A stretch of DNA of 64,000 nucleotides from Heliocidaris tuberculata (taxonomy: Eukaryota; Echinodermata; Echinoidea; Camarodonta; Echinometridae), in contig CM046842.1 of assembly GCA_025618425.1 (NCBI GenBank), positions 23,530,792-23,594,791 of the forward strand. Direction: 5' to 3'. The first letter of the stretch is position 1. Each line of letters begins with the position of its first letter. Shown here piece after piece: positions 55,601 through 64,000 of the stretch. The position numbers and the translations under genes are program-made. The notes below the pieces were generated by a model, which saw only the letters and a program-made list of their open reading frames with translations, was not told the DNA's origin and ran no database searches.

Positions 55601-56381
55601 GCTTTGACTGGTAGAATGTTGTCGAAGTAGTGTATAATATCATAGCTTTATACCATTAAAAAAAATTTTAACGTAAAACAAACATCGTGAATATTCAGTT
55701 TGCATCGACTATAACGTCTTTTTGGAGCCAGAAGTGCGTTAACTCTGTGTTAACGTAGAGAGTTAGTCAAAACGCCCTTCTGGCTCCCTACAGATTAATA
55801 TCATTTGTCAATAAGGCATAACTGCAAGATTGTGCAAGGAGGAGAAGGAGAGGCAAATGGGGGCTTTGGCTGACATCTCTTGGCCTAATATATATTTTCC
55901 AATCTCCAAATATCAGGAGTGATCGTAGCGGGCGATCATAGTGATTTGACACTCCATTATATTAACAATTTAATCTCGTCATGAAAAATATGCTTAAGCT
56001 AGAGAAGACATAAATCCTATGCCTACTGATAGACTATTTCGCTGCCCTAATATGAGAAGGCAGTTGACCAAATATGAGGTGGTCGTTGCCAGAATATTGG
56101 CATTTACAAATTTTCCGGGGCGAATGAAGCACCCCTCAGGACCTGCGTCTTCGTAAAGGTTAAGTATTTGTATATGTAGTCAAGCCTATAAGAAACATGA
56201 CAGTTTTAGCCATTATTAAGGACGTTTATAAATTCCATTTTCTGTTACATGTACAGACATGAATTTAACAAAATATATTATTTTTTCGTATTAATAATAA
56301 CTAAATAATGGAAAGAATATTCACTATTAAATAAAATTCTTACGATTATTCATTACATTCTAATTTTTTTCCTCACTGTAG

Positions 56382-56494
56382 AAAAAGACGGACCCCTAAG
56401 GAATGTGTTCAAACGAACGCTTGAAGGATTCCTAAAATATGTGTCTTGGATACGCGGTCATTTCATATACTACATTGTAAGACCCACGGAATGA
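56382..56494 (+). CDS. Secreted peptide precursor, terminal exon with cationic helix
   Basis: A long pyrimidine tract (CCTCACTGTAG) precedes 36 codons: KDGPLRNVFKRTLEGFLKY followed by VSWIRGHFIYYIVRPTE and TGA. Seven Lys/Arg and three acidic residues give about +4, and the spacing of large hydrophobic residues suits an amphipathic helix. Phase 1 input matches exon 1 ending at 55514 (or the earlier CAGG-GT at 55460). AATAAA follows about 25 nt after the stop. The join to exon 1 is an inference from phase and proximity. Confidence 0.55.
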
Positions 56495-56515
56495 GTTATG
56501 TGGTACAGTTAATGG

Positions 56516-56526
56516 CGAATAAATAA
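56516..56526 (+). promoter_or_regulatory. Poly(A) signal of the peptide precursor gene
   Basis: AATAAATAAAG just after the stop codon contains two overlapping AATAAA-type signals. Confidence 0.5.
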
Positions 56527-56960
56527 AGAATGAAATCAGGAAATGATTAATATATATATGGTTTTCAATGTATGAATATTTTCTGCGAGCATGGTGATTT
56601 AATGAATTGCGTTTGACTTTCCATGAAACAAAAGAAAATCAAATTCGAGCTAATTCGTCGTTTATTATGATAGTCGTGAATCTAGGGGGCACCACCCGCA
56701 CCCCTTACCGCAGAAAACTCGAAGAAAGGCTTATCTCATTGTCACCCCCTCAGAAAATTTCGGACAAGAATTTGTATAAAATAATCTAAATATTTTTTTT
56801 TTCTGTTTGCTTGTTAACATTTTTTTTTTCGACTCGTGCCCCCCTCCTAGAAATTCCTTGATCTTCCACTGTATTATTTTGTAGGATTCTTTTGGGTGTC
56901 ATTTCTATCATAGTCATTTCCTGCAGAAATATCTTACAAGATAAAGACACAGTATAGATC

Positions 56961-57128
56961 TGGGCCCCGTAACACAAAGGTTAGCAATCAGTTGCAAAAT
57001 GGCATAATGGCATTAGCCAATCAAAATCATCGTTGCATGCAAATATGTTCAAAAGTCTGACCATTAACCAATTGGATTTGTTGTTTCAAATTTGCAATTG
57101 ATCGCAAACCTTTGTGTTACCGGACTCC
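56961..57128. mobile_element. Palindromic MITE (GGGCCCCGTAACACAAAGG type)
   Basis: Ends GGCCCCGTAACACAAAGGTT and AACCTTTGTGTTACCGGACT are inverted repeats; the core is a different sequence from the GGGAGCG family. Confidence 0.65.
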
Positions 57129-57749
57129 CGATCTTTCAACTGTATACGAGTGTGAACTTATTCACAGTTCTATTTCTCAAGGTAAATCGTTCAGGATACA
57201 TCTTGAACATGTTGAACGGGAAGATCAGGCGTTGAAACGGGAGGTCGCTCTCTGTCCTTTATCATGTTCATTCCTTACATCTCCACTCCCTCCCTCTCAG
57301 TCTCTTTGTACGTGGTGTCTCCAAAAATGCGCCTATATTTTAATAAGCAACGTATTGAAAAAAAACAGTATCACCCTTGATGAAACTTTATACGGAATAT
57401 GTTAGAATGTGAAAATATTTGTCTTGAAAGGCGGAGATAATGAGCCTGTTGTGTAATATGCTATTGTGCTATCTGTGTAATGTTTGCAAGATGCAAGATC
57501 TTTCAAAGTAAATCACAGCTTTCTTTTTCTTCGATAAATCTAAAATTCTAAAATTCTAAAATATACGTTGAAAATATTATCACCGACGTTTTTATTGAAA
57601 CTGAGTCAGTACCTTTTGAGATTTTGCGAATTTAATTCTCTTTGCAGTATTTCCGTTTTATCTCTATTTCTCCCATGTTTACAAAAAAACATTATATCTA
57701 CTTAATTTTAAAAGAATCAAAGTCTTAAAACACATGGAGGGAGGTTATA

Positions 57750-57826
57750 TAATCCTTGCATCTGATTGGCTGAGAGAAAATTTGTCGGATAAAATATCTG
57801 ACAAGTCCTTTCATGAAACGCCCCCC
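57750..57826. mobile_element. GGGAGCGTTTCAT MITE, copy 4, 5'-truncated
   Basis: Only the right half: ATCCTTGCATCTGATTGGC to TTTCATGAAACGCCCCCC. Confidence 0.75.
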
Positions 57827-57909
57827 TGAGCGGCAGAGCGGGGAAATGATGATTGAGACAGAGGAGATAGAAAAAGAGCAAGAGCGAATGTAAACAAAGG
57901 GGCAATCAA

Positions 57910-58789
57910 TAGTGCTGGTCAAAAGTTTCGGTACATCTTGGATTTTGTGACGAATTTTTACGTCAGTTTTTAATTTCGATGTAATGACCTACTATAGGCT
58001 CTCAAAAGCATTTTTACTGGTTTGGATACTATATACAGATATCTACAAATAATGTTTTAATGATTACATGTGTATTGTCTTTCTCCGTTATGAATTAAAA
58101 AAAATAACTGGGATAAAGCAGCCTATTGATACTTTTTTTTGGTCCAAAATTGATAGAAAACTTATTCATACATTAGAGGTCCCCAAAATATACCACACGT
58201 TGCTTTGGCTATAGCCTCGTCAATCAAATACATTCACCATATCCACATGATTTAACGTTTTAATCGAAATAAATATAAGACGAGGGTTAAGTTATTGAAA
58301 CTAATTGGCGTGTTCTTTATCTGGCCCCTAACCCCAAACAGCTTGTGTTGGACGAGTTGAATAGGAAGGTCTTAGTAATATTCCTAAAAAATTGTGTCTG
58401 CAATACTGATTGGACATTTCAAGTAATAATTTTTTCTAAAATTCTTTAAGGGAATATAGTATATTTGAAGTCAATAACCAAACATATGGCTACTTTGGAC
58501 AATTTGAATGAATACGTTGTCTTTCTTTCGATTTCGAAGAAAAAAGTACTTTAAAATTACATATTATTGTTTTGTCATTTTTCGTCAGATGTGGGTATCC
58601 AACAAAGCGCCGTTGAAGTATATCACATCTGAATGTATCAAAACATATTATATAGTGAACATGTAATGTCTAATCTAACTTTAGGACTTTTGTCAGGGCC
58701 GAGACAAGCTCATTATGTGGGTAATAGACGCTGAAGTAAAAACTCATCTCAAAATCATGGGTGTACCTAAACTTTTGACCATCACTGTA
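57910..58789. mobile_element. Tc1/mariner-like non-autonomous element, about 880 bp
   Basis: TA-GTGCTGGTCAAAAGTTTCGG at the left and GTACCTAAACTTTTGACCATCAC-TGTA at the right form inverted ends with TA at each border, the Tc1/mariner target. The interior has no transposase frame. Confidence 0.65.
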
Positions 58790-58848
58790 TGTTAACTTGG
58801 GATATGCTTAAATGCTCTAGTGGCCCACAATTGCATTCATACATTTCA

Positions 58849-58987
58849 GGGGAGAGTTTCATGAAAGGAAGTTGTCGGATATTTTATCCGACAACTGTTA
58901 TAAGCTACTGAAATCCTTGCATCTGATTGGCTGAGAGCAAATTTGTCGGATAAAATATCCGACAATTTCTTTCATGAAACGCCCCCC
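58849..58987. mobile_element. GGGAGCGTTTCAT MITE, copy 5
   Basis: GGGGAGAGTTTCATGAAAG to CTTTCATGAAACGCCCCCC around the same core; inner palindrome TTGTCGGATAAAATATCCG. Confidence 0.8.
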
Positions 58988-59177
58988 AGAACAAACCTCC
59001 CAGCAGATTACACAATAATAATGATAATGAAAAGGTATTTGATCTTTGTAATGGAACATGCAAGTGGCCGATACACATTATATGCGGCTCGGTGAAGTAA
59101 GTATGGATGCCATTAATGTGTCATTTGAAAGTCGAATAGTTCTACTTGCATTGACCATGACCATGGTATGCAATACC

Positions 59178-60172
59178 ATATGTATGCAGATAATCTGCAG
59201 TTATACATTCCATTTGATGTGAATAATCGGGACGATCACTAACTTCTTATCTGCGAAAAAACGCATTGAAACTTGTATATCTGAAATAAAATTGTGGTTG
59301 AACAATAATAATTTAAATCTGAACGACGCTAAGAGAGAACTAATGGCTTTTACATCTAAAAGCAATCAATGAAAAGTTTATGTTGATCAAATACAAGTCG
59401 CTGATTCAGTTATTTCCTCTTCTTTATCTGTGCAAAATTTGGGTGTCATCTTCGATAGCACGATGAAAATGAATATTCAAGTGAATTTTTTTTTGTCTGA
59501 GTGTGTATTCCCAGATAAGAAATGTCTGGAGTACCAGGAAAGTTCTTTCAGATAAGGCAGCTGCTGTAATTGTACATGCATTAATAGTATCTCGTTTAGA
59601 TGGTGGAAATTCTTTGCTCTTTGTTATAACTCAAAATCACTTAAAGAAATTACAATATGCTCAGAATTCTGCTGCACGTATTCTATCAAAAGGTAGAAAG
59701 TTTGACCACATAACCCCTACACTTATTGCACTGCACTGGCTTCCTGTAAAACAGAGAATCGAAAACAAAATTATTTTGTTAACATGGAAGGCAATGCACG
59801 GATCTGCCCCTGTGTACATTTCAGACTTGCTATAATCCTCCAACTAATTTGCGATCTGCAGGTAAATATCTGCTTGAGAGTCTTCGAACACGCTCTCTTC
59901 TAGGTGATCGATCATTTACGGCTTGTGCATCGAGGTTGTGGAACGGTCTTCCTTAAAATTTTCCCTGCTGTGACAAGCTATTCACTTTCAGAACTCAACT
60001 CAAGACATACCTATTTCAGATTGCTTACAACTAGTCATATATTTTCGTCTTTCCCAGTTAGAATCATGAACAGACATTTGGTAGTTTTTCAGTCTCAACA
60101 GCGCCTTTGATTAGGCAACTAGATATTGGCGCTTTATGAATAGCCTGATTGGATTGGATATTTTATGGATAA
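59178..60172 (+). pseudogene. CR1/L2-type LINE reverse-transcriptase remnant, frameshifted
   Basis: Starts at the catalytic motif, here YADNLQLYI where the family has YADD. It continues through stop and frame changes to QNSAARILSKGRKFDHITPT and LHWLPVKQRIENKIILLTW, then a 3' end with GGCGCTTTATGAATAGCC. Related to, but a different subfamily from, the copy at 31 kb. Broken and non-coding. Confidence 0.8.
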
Positions 60173-60509
60173 TAGATAATAATAGCCATAGGGCACATAG
60201 TTTGGTCACAGTAACCATTTGTTTTAGTGTTTTGTTTTCCCTGGGACGCATCTTAGTTCGATCCTCCCGAATCACCTATATTTGGACCAAATAAAGTCAG
60301 ACTTTAGGTCCCTGAAACATACTTTGCTCTGATAGCCTCATTTTGGTCATGCAGTAATATCTCCCAGTTTACTGCTCATAGTAGGTTTTCTGTACATGCA
60401 TGCATACATTTCAATTCAATTCAATTCAAATTGACATTTATTTTCTTCCATTGATTTTGACAACATTAAACATCTGTTCAATAGTAAAATTTACATGCAT
60501 ATAAATTAA

Positions 60510-60740
60510 TATAAGTAATAATAATAATAATAATAATAAAATACATTTATTAGGCGCTTAATACGGATGTTTCTAAGCGCACGGTTTACCGGAAAATTAA
60601 GATTAAATCCCCAAAAATACAAAAATACAAAAATTATTAGAAACCTTATGTAATTCAAACAATCAAACAATTCAAGTACAATCTAGAACTTGCAAAATTA
60701 CAAGGAAGAAGGCGCAATCCCAACAAGCAGATGCTTGTAG
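60510..60740. repeat. LINE-type 3' tails and AAT microsatellite
   Basis: (AAT)n at 60517-60540, then TACATTTATTAGGCGCTTAA, a common 3' end in LINE/SINE families; (CAATT)n at 60410-60430. Confidence 0.5.
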
Positions 60741-60955
60741 CGGGTACGCCTGAATACACATCAAACGAACGATTTCAACCACAATCAAACAGGAAGTTTA
60801 TTTCAAAATGCATAAAAAACGAGAATAGAACATGAAATTCTGGAACTTTTGGCATAATTATTTTCCCAAATCAATTAGTCGGTGCTATGGTTTTGAGGTA
60901 TTTATCTCCACAAAGTATATAGGCTACTTAAGCAACAACAAAATACTTCCAATAG

Positions 60956-60956
<1 letters not shown>

Positions 60957-61006
<50 letters not shown>
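60957..61006. repeat. (TA)n microsatellite
   Basis: Abuts the Penelope-like arm. Confidence 0.9.
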
Positions 61007-61009
<3 letters not shown>

Positions 61010-61490
61010 AAGAAATGTTCCTCGAACACAACGCTGGTGGTCACTCATTGTTGTTTTAGTGGAAGGTATAATGAAAGAAATGTCACTATGAGACGGTCGT
61101 AGCTTTTATTGTCCTCCTTTATTTGTCAAGCTTTCGATCAATGATCTTCATCAAGACTTTATAAAAACACAAAATGATGGCTGACATTTACATCGGAATA
61201 AACATTTCAATTTCTTACAATGGTTAAGTACTAATCAATATAATTGTATTAATATTAATTATGTTGTTTATTATTATTATAATGATGATTATTATTATCA
61301 TCATTGTTATTGTTATGTCTGTTATTATTATTATTAGTAGTAGTAGTGGTAGTAGTAGTAGTAGTAGTATATTATTAACATCATCATTATTATACATTCG
61401 CATATTTTTTAAAAGAATAAATCAATGTGTGAAAAGATACTTGCATGTCTATATTTACAAATCTATTCTATTCTATTCTATTCTAATCTA
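61007..61490 (-). mobile_element. Penelope-like element end, left arm of a palindrome
   Basis: Reverse complement of 62138-62563 from TATAATGAAAGAAATGTCAC inward. On the minus strand the hammerhead core reads TTGATGA in place of CTGATGA, so it is mutated. Confidence 0.65.
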
Positions 61491-62137
61491 TGCATACATG
61501 GACTATGGTATGTGGACATATACAGATACATAGTCCATGTATGCATAAAGTGTGATTCCCCGTTACCACAGACGCTAATACATTTTTATCAGAATGAACC
61601 CCCCCCCCCCCCATGGACTCTATGTATGTGTGTGTATAATACGTACTTCACTAGGTCATATATTCTTATAACGTGTCCATATTATCACACCTTCAGTCCT
61701 ACTCCACTCTCGCTCCCTATCCCTCCCCCCCCCCCCCCCTCTCTCTCTCTCTTGTCTGGACTCCTCTGCCCCCTCTCTGCCTCTCCCTCTCGTTCCACAT
61801 TACACTATGCTATGTCTGTACTATATTGTATTAGACTATACGATGTTGTATTTCATTACACTATACTTTATTACATTATATTGTGTTGTATTATATTATA
61901 TTGTGTTGTATCATACTATATTGTATCATGCTATATATCCATGCAATTAATGCAAATGCAAACTTGTATATATTGAAACAAGTGAAGCTAACAGGTTGTG
62001 TACTTCTCATATAGATCCCCAAAGAAGCCCATGTCACTTTAAAAAGCAACACCGACTAGTCACCACGACAACCTTGTCCACATGGTAATCATTCACACTC
62101 ATTATCTATATTGTTTGCAAATATTCATAGAAATATT

Positions 62138-62563
62138 ATTTACAGAAATAGATTTGTAAATATAGACATGCAAGTATCTTTTCACACATTGATTTATTCT
62201 TTTAAAAAATATGCGAATGTATAATAATGATGATGTTAATAATATACTACTACTACTACTACTACTACTACTACCACTACTACTACTACTACTAATAATA
62301 ATAATAATAACAGACATAACAATAACAATGATGATAATAATAATAATCATTATAATAATAAACAACATAATTAATATTATTACAATTATATTAATTAGTA
62401 CTTAACCATTGTAAGAAACTGAAATGTTTATTCCGATGTAAATGTCAGCCATCATTTTGTGTTTTTATACAGTCCTGATGAAGATCATTGATCGAAAGCT
62501 TGGCAAATAAAGGAGGACAATAAAAGCTACGACCGTCTCATTGTGACATTTCTTTCATTATAT
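62138..62563 (+). mobile_element. Penelope-like element end, right arm with intact hammerhead-like core
   Basis: TCCTGATGAAGATCATTGATC followed by GAAAGC at 62474-62499 gives CTGATGA, a GATC/GATC stem II and GAAA. The AT-rich part carries TAC and ATT microsatellites that are mirrored in the left arm. Confidence 0.65.
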
Positions 62564-62595
62564 ATATATATATAAAACATATATTTTATCAAAAG

Positions 62596-62650
62596 AAGAA
62601 GAAGAAGAAGAAGAAGAAGAAGAAGAAGAAGAAGAAGAAGAAGAAGAAAC
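62596..62650. repeat. (GAA)n microsatellite
   Basis: About 17 uninterrupted GAA units. Confidence 0.95.
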
Positions 62651-62829
62651 AAACAAACAAAAAAAACAAAAAAAAAAAAAACCTTCCAAAATATTCTTCA
62701 ACTGGACGAAAGCTGTCAAAGCCAATAGTCAAGTAAGTCACTTTCAAATAAGGACAATAATGATAATATTCATCATAAGTATCAATACTGCCCTTCCTGT
62801 GGCCCTGTAATCATTATTATCACCCCAAT

Positions 62830-62960
62830 ATTACCAGATACCCATTTACACCTGGGTCGAGAGGGACATACATGGGTAAAACACATTGTCCAAGATGTAA
62901 GCACCGAGCGAGATCGAATCCAGGACCTCTCGTATGAGAGTCAAGAGCCTTCACAGATAT
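62830..62960 (-). repeat. tRNA-derived SINE, minus strand
   Basis: The minus strand shows a B-box-like GGATTCGATCTC about 40 nt after GTAGTATATCTGTGAAGGC; the plus strand ends in CACCTGGGTCGAGAGGGAC. Confidence 0.45.
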
Positions 62961-64000
62961 ACTACTGTGCTCTCTTATTAATCAAAAATAACTTTACAGG
63001 AATTAATTCTACAATTGTTTGTTTGTTCGTTTTTTTTTTTAAGGGGGGTAGATATTCAGACCCCATAAGTAATTGAGGAGACGAATATGATGGAGGGCAA
63101 ACGATTTAAACATGAAGTTCAAATTTCATCAGAAAATCAATTATATATATCTTCGAATCCACCATCACAAAATACCGTACACATTTCTTTTTTCTTTATT
63201 TTGTTCCATATGAACTGCATATATGAATTCGTAAAAAAAAAGAGGGTGTATTTGAAAGCATTAAACTGGGTACAATTCATGGTACTCTCTCTCTCTGCCT
63301 CTCTTTGAGACGGGAATTTCTTAGACCATTTAACTATCAGACTTACTTGTGATGTTACCCCATACGGCAGCCTAATCATTTACAAGCAATGCCTTTTATT
63401 TAGGCTCCCCACATTTTACATCATATTGTTATACACATCTCTCAAAACTATACCTATTTACCGTAGATTATACATGATTTGAGTTCTCTACCCGTATGTT
63501 TTGTAACCGACTCTTATACTTGTAAAATCTTTATTTTTTTTTTTTTTTAATGTAAAAGGGGAACAAACAAACAAACTTCAAAATTCAAAAATTGATTGTG
63601 ATCAAAAATCTTTTAAATATACCTAGAAGGTGTTTATCCAGGGAGTTTAAAATGACATTCTAATTTCATTTACATTCATGTAATTTGTCTCTTTTGACAC
63701 TTTGTTCCCTTAGTTTTAAGGTTGGACACATTTGCAATGTCATCCAGTAGGGCAAGTTTTGAATCCTGCCTAGAAACATAATTGTGTCAAAATGTTATCA
63801 CCTGTATACTGGATGCTTACCCATTCATGTGCGATGTAGCGAGACAATGTTAGTGTCTCATTAGTGTACAAAATACTTCACTAACTAATACAAAATACAT
63901 AAGGGGATAGAATTTTTCCCTGGCAACACCCTTATTCCACTCCCAAACTTTTTTGGAAGAGAAAATAGAACGTTTTGCACTAATGAAAATGCATTTCTCA
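62961..64000. other. Intergenic, nothing recognised
   Basis: AT-rich with short homopolymers; no exon or repeat with clear ends. Confidence 0.4.

Noticed and set aside
1..64000. CRISPR arrays, bacterial operons, viral genes
   Set aside because: No spaced direct repeats of CRISPR type, no Shine-Dalgarno-led gene strings, and no capsid, integrase or LTR structure were seen.

Overview
The window is AT-rich animal DNA with long microsatellites, homopolymer runs, many palindromic (foldback/MITE) elements, tRNA-derived SINE pieces, LINE reverse-transcriptase remnants and Penelope-like repeat ends. Genes are split into small exons with GT-AG introns. An invertebrate deuterostome, probably an echinoderm such as a sea urchin, fits the repeat style and the death-domain gene best. 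That assignment is an inference; no marker gene proves it. No bacterial, viral or CRISPR features are seen.

Layout. 0.2-5.8 kb is mostly repeats, including a 4.9-kb foldback element. 6.08-6.98 kb (minus strand) holds two exons of a small secreted, cysteine-containing protein. 7.2-24.4 kb is intergenic: MITEs, a LINE tail, a hammerhead-like motif inside an inverted repeat, and a degenerate segmental duplication (20.5-24.0 kb). 24.49-50.78 kb (plus strand) holds the main gene. I reconstruct it from 19 coding exons whose splice phases all agree (2,178 nt, 725 codons plus stop). It begins with a four-pass MS4A/CD20-like membrane module, continues through an acidic, serine-rich cytoplasmic linker, and ends in a ZU5-UPA-Death-domain supramodule like that of UNC5, UNC5CL and PIDD. 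Its introns carry MITEs, two TTAA-flanked piggyBac-type elements, a LINE fragment, two foldbacks and an opposite-strand exon with CXXC-zinc-finger-like cysteine spacing.

53.7-54.2 kb holds the last two exons of an unidentified plus-strand gene, with a poly(A) signal right after the stop. 55.26-56.49 kb is a two-exon gene for a secreted precursor: signal peptide, strongly acidic pro-region, cationic C-terminal helix. That is the layout of an antimicrobial-peptide precursor. 57-64 kb is again repeats: MITEs, a mariner-like element, a second LINE fragment and a head-to-head pair of Penelope-like repeats forming a 1.5-kb palindrome.

The main gene would connect a membrane tetraspan directly to death-fold signalling in one polypeptide. 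The nearby secreted peptide genes are compatible with an immune neighbourhood, but nothing in the sequence shows that they act together.
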